Positions 42,420 to 45,426 of a stretch of DNA of 45,426 nucleotides are shown here, in pieces; the first letter of the stretch is position 1; each line of letters opens with the position of its first letter. Under the pieces are notes generated by a model that was given only the letters and a program-made list of their open reading frames with translations, searched no databases and had not been told where the DNA came from. Source of the DNA: an uncultured Lachnospiraceae bacterium (lineage in GTDB: Bacteria; Bacillota; Clostridia; Lachnospirales; Lachnospiraceae). The stretch lies in assembly GCA_947626715.1 (NCBI GenBank), contig CANQTG010000008.1:1-45426 (forward strand), written 5' to 3'. Made by a program: the position numbers and the translations under genes.

Positions 42420-43520
42420 TTATACATTAAAGCGGAACAAGATCACATCTCCGTCCTGAACCACATAATCCTTGCCCTCCATACCGACAAGCCCTTTTTC
42501 CCGCGCCGCGGCAAGAGAACCCTGCTCTAAAAGATCCTTATAGTTTACGACTTCCGCCTTAATAAAACCCCGTTCAAAATCCGTATGGATCTTTCCCGCC
42601 GCCTGCGGCGCTTTCGTCCCGATCTTGATCGTCCATGCGCGCGTCTCGTCCTCTCCCGCCGTCAAAAAGCTCATAAGCCCCAGCAGGCGGTAGCTCGCCC
42701 GTATCAGCTTTTCAAGACCCGATTCCTTCAGACCCAGATCCTCCAAAAACATCGCCTTCTCGTCCTCGTCCAGCTCGGCGATCTCCTGCTCGATCTGCGC
42801 GCAGATCACAAATACCTCGCTGCCCGTTTCCTCCGCGAAGCCGCGTACCGCCTGTACGCCGCTGTTGCACGCGCCGTCGTCCGCCAGATCGTCCTCCCCC
42901 ACATTGGCGGCGAAGATAACGGGCTTGGCCGTCAGCAGGTTATAATTTCCAAAATACGCCTGATCGTCCTCGTCCTCTCCCACATCAAAGCTGAGCGCCA
43001 GCTTCCCGTCTTCCAAATGCGCTTTCAGACGGTTTAACAGCTCCAGTTCCTTCGCCTGCGCCTTATCCATTCTGGCGCCCTTCGCCACCTTCGCGATCCT
43101 TCTTTCCAGAATCTCAAGGTCGGAAAAGATCAGCTCCAAATTAATCGTTTCAATATCTCTGAGCGGATCGATACTGCCGTCCACATGCACGACGTTCTCA
43201 TCTTCAAAGCAGCGGACGACATGCACGATGGCATCCACCTCACGGATATTGCTGAGGAACTGGTTCCCCAGCCCCTCCCCTTTTGAAGCGCCTTTCACCA
43301 GTCCCGCGATATCGACAAATTCTATGACCGCCGGCGTCACCTTTTTGGAATGGTACATCTCCCCCAAAAGCCGCAGGCGCTCGTCCGGCACCGACACGAT
43401 CCCGATATTGGGGTCGATCGTGCAGAAGGGATAATTTGCCGATTCCGCGCCCGCCTTTGTCAGCGAATTAAATAATGTGCTTTTTCCCACGTTGGGCAGT
43501 CCTACGATTCCGAGTTTCAT
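42420..43520 (-). CDS. ychF: Ribosome-binding ATPase YchF (EngD/Ola1 family)
   Basis: 366 residues of the Obg-like P-loop family, which prefers ATP. The P-loop is GIVGLPNVGKSTLFNSLTK; DIAGLVKGASKGEGLGNQFL contains G3 and the switch. The C-terminal TGS domain (GKIHTDFERGFIKAEVVNYK) is complete. It is thought to act on ribosomes and in oxidative-stress response. The ATG has GGGAGG 12 nt upstream. The promoter could not be fixed. Confidence 0.96.
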   Translation of the reverse strand: MKLGIVGLPNVGKSTLFNSLTKAGAESANYPFCTIDPNIGIVSVPDERLRLLGEMYHSKKVTPAVIEFVDIAGLVKGASKGEGLGNQFLSNIREVDAIVHVVRCFEDENVVHVDGSIDPLRDIETINLELIFSDLEILERRIAKVAKGARMDKAQAKELELLNRLKAHLEDGKLALSFDVGEDEDDQAYFGNYNLLTAKPVIFAANVGEDDLADDGACNSGVQAVRGFAEETGSEVFVICAQIEQEIAELDEDEKAMFLEDLGLKESGLEKLIRASYRLLGLMSFLTAGEDETRAWTIKIGTKAPQAAGKIHTDFERGFIKAEVVNYKDLLEQGSLAAAREKGLVGMEGKDYVVQDGDVILFRFNV

Positions 43521-43957
43521 TTTATCCTATATCCTCCCAAAAACTTGATTTTACGCGCTTTTTAAATCAGGGTTCATAGATTCCCTTATATCGTGATTTT
43601 GCATCCGTTTCTATATACTACCATATTATCCGGCATTTTTCCAGAAAAATATAGCGGGCTGCTTTTTCCTCTGATTTCAAAAATAAAATCCTTCATTGTA
43701 TCACTCTTCTTTCCGCAGGCAGGGTTTATGTTCCTGCCGATTTTGATACAAGCAGAAAAAGCCCTCTCCGGCGCAGAAGTGCCGAAAAGACTTGAAATAA
43801 AGGGCTTCCGAGGTCAACAGCCGACTTCGGAAGCCCTTACTATTATGCGGTTATCGCGGTGCTGGCGGACAGATGTAACCCGCTGCCAGAGCCCTTTGGT
43901 GTATGGGAAAAGAAATAATTAAAAGGTGCAGGAAAGTAAGAATTACGACTAGAAAGC
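43521..43957. other. Intergenic region with several hairpins, no gene supported
   Basis: This 437-bp stretch lies between the start of ychF and the end of the STAS-kinase gene. I see no open frame with a ribosome site: the plus-strand frame 43593-43922 crosses a strong hairpin and lacks one. It contains the terminator-like hairpin at 43793-43839 and a weaker hairpin with CTGGC/GCCAG arms at 43862-43889. A GC-rich segment (about 43740-43780) has AGCCCTCTCCGG-type bases that could pair with the later AGGGCT. The ychF promoter should lie in 43540-43700 but is not clear. Confidence 0.6.
43793..43839 (-). terminator. Hairpin terminator of the STAS-kinase gene
   Basis: The perfect 11-bp stem AGGGCTTCCGA (43801-43811) with TCGGAAGCCCT (43827-43837) has a 15-nt loop. 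On the minus strand TTATTTC follows, so it probably ends the AT-rich transcript before ychF. Confidence 0.6.
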
Positions 43958-45262
43958 TTAAAAGAAAAATCCATCCTCTTTATTTTCAAGGGTGGCTCTG
44001 ATCCTTTGAAGCCCGGCTTCTACCCTTTCAAACAGTGTTTCAATACCCAAATTACGAATAATTTTTCTTTTATCATCCCCGTCTACTATAGCGGATTCTT
44101 GATTTTGAAGCATGATGGCGCAATACTTAAGATCAATGACCTTCATTGCTCTTGCACGGAGCAGGATTTCTTCTTTAACCTTTTCAATATACTCTTCATC
44201 CTCTGTATCAAAATAGCCTTTTAAATAAGCATTCAAAAGTTCATAATTCTGATTTTTAGTCAGTCCATTAAATTCAGATACAAAATCTTCTTCCGGATGA
44301 TCTTCCACCGCCCCTATAACAGGTTGAGCGAACGATACAAGATCAAAAATCGGATGACCGTATCCTGAAGCTGAATTTCCTGAAAATGCCATATCTAAAT
44401 ATAACGACCCATCCTTCTGAATCAATACATTTCCGGGATGGAGATCACCATGAACAAAAGTATTTGATTCAGGTATCACTTCAAAAAGATGTCGTATCAT
44501 TTTATAATCATCTTCATCAAAGATATCTTTAGCACGATCAATTTTAGCTAATTGTAATTGTTTTATATCATCAAAAGTATCATCAATAACCGTATTGTTG
44601 ACGAGGCGAGTAAATTTACCGAGTTCTTTTCCCAGTTCTTCTATTTTATCCTGATTCTCCTGAAGTTTATTCATATATGATTGAGAATTTAATAATTCAT
44701 AGATGATCCCATATTGATTCCCTACTTTGACTACGTCATAAGAAATAGCTGTAGGAATACCTAAAAGAAAAGCTTTTTGAGAAGTATCTCTTTCTTTCTG
44801 AATATTTTCAAGTGGAATCATTTCGTCGATGACCTTAAGGATTGTTTCATCGTCAAGACGATAAACAGTTCCGTGAAAGCCAGCTCCTATTTTTTCAAGT
44901 CCGTCAACAGAAAATTCTCTCATTTTCTTAGATTCAACAGAAAATTCACTCTTTTTCCTAAATATAGGAATCAAAGTTGTCATTCCTGTTATTTCTAAGA
45001 TTTCATAAACTTCTGACGGCGTATTCTCAATTCTCAGATCAGCATAAGTCTTTAAGAGCTTTATTAAGATACGAATTCCCGCGCTAGAAATAAACTCAAG
45101 ATCATTAAAATCCAAAATTAGTGAATCGAATTTATTGGCTGCGAGTATTTCATTTATATCCGTTTCAATTTCTGGAGCAGTATTTGTATTAACTCTGCCT
45201 TCTATTCCTAATCTTAGAATACCGTCTTTATTTGATAGAAGTCTGCTGCCCCCCCGATTCAC
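43958..45262 (-). CDS. STAS domain fused to an aminoglycoside-phosphotransferase-like kinase (probable frameshift at the 5' end)
   Basis: About 434 residues as read from the GTG at 45262. Residues 10-105 are a STAS domain of anti-sigma-antagonist type (DFNDLEFISSAGIRILIKLL, where the Ser pair is the phosphorylation site). Residues 120-420 are an APH-like kinase: GLEKIGAGFHGTVYRL is the ATP loop, FVHGDLHPGNVLI the catalytic loop and YLDMAFSG the metal site. The substrate is unknown. The GTG has no ribosome site. A strong GAGGAG and ATG (45341) lie upstream in another phase, joined by a G7 tract, so the natural product may be longer. The gene is much richer in AT than the rest of the window, which suggests recent transfer. 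Confidence 0.8.
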   Translation of the reverse strand: MNRGGSRLLSNKDGILRLGIEGRVNTNTAPEIETDINEILAANKFDSLILDFNDLEFISSAGIRILIKLLKTYADLRIENTPSEVYEILEITGMTTLIPIFRKKSEFSVESKKMREFSVDGLEKIGAGFHGTVYRLDDETILKVIDEMIPLENIQKERDTSQKAFLLGIPTAISYDVVKVGNQYGIIYELLNSQSYMNKLQENQDKIEELGKELGKFTRLVNNTVIDDTFDDIKQLQLAKIDRAKDIFDEDDYKMIRHLFEVIPESNTFVHGDLHPGNVLIQKDGSLYLDMAFSGNSASGYGHPIFDLVSFAQPVIGAVEDHPEEDFVSEFNGLTKNQNYELLNAYLKGYFDTEDEEYIEKVKEEILLRARAMKVIDLKYCAIMLQNQESAIVDGDDKRKIIRNLGIETLFERVEAGLQRIRATLENKEDGFFF

Positions 45263-45341
45263 TGGATTCTAAAGAATTTATTGAATTATCTTCTTTCTTT
45301 ATCTCCTGTTCTTCAGGCAGGTTTTTCTTTTCTTTTAACAT
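45228..45341 (-). CDS. 37-residue frame likely to be the true N-terminus of the STAS-kinase
   Basis: The ATG at 45341 has GAGGAG (45355-45350) 8 nt upstream. The frame is charged (LKEKKNLPEEQEIKK, then NSINSLESSESGG) and stops at 45228, soon after a run of seven G on the minus strand (C7 at 45249-45255). With six G it would run straight into the STAS domain and give about 460 residues. It could also be a separate leader peptide. Confidence 0.5.
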   Translation of the reverse strand: MLKEKKNLPEEQEIKKEDNSINSLESSESGGQQTSIK

Positions 45342-45426
45342 AGTTTAAACTCCTCGTATTATAAAGTAGTAGTGTTTATAGACCCTCTCCAAGGTCTGTG
45401 TGCTATACTGTTTAAGATACTATGGA
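45342..45426. other. AT-rich window end upstream of the STAS-kinase
   Basis: Only the ribosome site (45350-45355), a TATAAT at 45363-45358 on the minus strand and a short AGACC/GGTCT hairpin can be seen. The TATAAT is so close to the ATG that it would leave almost no leader, so it is not a convincing promoter for this gene. Confidence 0.4.

Noticed and set aside
43593-43922. Plus-strand frame of 109 codons in the ychF/STAS-kinase gap
   Set aside because: It crosses two strong hairpins, lacks a ribosome site and resembles no known protein.
45358-45363. TATAAT as promoter of the STAS-kinase gene
   Set aside because: It is only 16 bp from the ATG, so the ribosome site would lie at or before the transcription start, and no -35 at 17 bp is convincing.

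Overview
The window looks like a chromosomal segment of a spore-forming, fairly GC-rich Firmicute, most likely Lachnospiraceae (Clostridium cluster XIVa type). The evidence is the complete spoIIIAA-AH operon, spoIVB, a Spo0A-type DNA-binding protein, GlpP/DhaKLM glycerol genes, RqcH, and strong AGGAGG-type ribosome sites with many TTG/GTG starts. Nearly all genes lie on the minus strand. No rRNA, tRNA, CRISPR array, intact insertion sequence or prophage was seen. The species cannot be named from the sequence alone.

Layout. 1-268 is the start of an RluF-like pseudouridine synthase cut by the window edge. 493-8833 is a glycerol/dihydroxyacetone operon read leftwards: promoter, GlpP-type leader terminator, glpP, dhaK-dhaL-dhaM, glpK, glpF, a GlpA-like dehydrogenase, a second FAD/NAD oxidoreductase and a four-cysteine DUF1667 protein. 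8950-10205 holds ahpC and a stand-alone AhpF N-terminal-domain protein. Divergent from it, 10366-10560 encodes an unrecognised 64-residue peptide made of two cysteine-containing repeats. 10757-13355 encodes two secreted proteins (SGNH hydrolase, DUF5722). 13637-16842 has rqcH (plus strand) and glgA. 17008-20826 holds a receiver-less Spo0A-like protein, a TPR/DUF4037/DUF4125 protein and an AT-rich MNT/HEPN pair behind a structured leader. 21085-31261 is a long housekeeping operon: asp23-nusB-xseA-xseB-ispA-dxs-tlyA-nadK-argR-recN-spoIVB. 31444-35603 has a secreted transglutaminase-like protein, prfC and deoB. 35684-40877 is spoIIIAA-AH, interrupted by a tandem repeat between AC and AD. 41051-41296 (plus) is a stand-alone glycyl-radical protein behind two Fur-like palindromes. 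41439-43520 has lgt and ychF. 43958-45341 is an AT-rich STAS-kinase gene with a G7 tract that breaks its reading frame.

How the genes work together. The glycerol operon imports glycerol (GlpF), phosphorylates it (GlpK) and oxidises glycerol-3-phosphate, while DhaKLM phosphorylates dihydroxyacetone using PEP. A leader terminator before glpP suggests that glycerol-3-phosphate bound to GlpP switches on the whole set, including its own gene. The isoprenoid genes dxs and ispA sit with DNA repair (xseAB, recN), nusB, nadK and argR, and the operon ends in spoIVB, which signals from forespore to mother cell. SpoIIIAA-AH builds the channel between those two compartments.

Most interesting points: the two-repeat cysteine peptide; the missing spo0A after spoIVB, where an MNT/HEPN pair sits instead, with a receiver-less Spo0A-like gene nearby; the glycyl-radical spare part under an apparent iron-type operator; the G7 frameshift in the STAS-kinase gene; and the repeat insertion inside spoIIIA.
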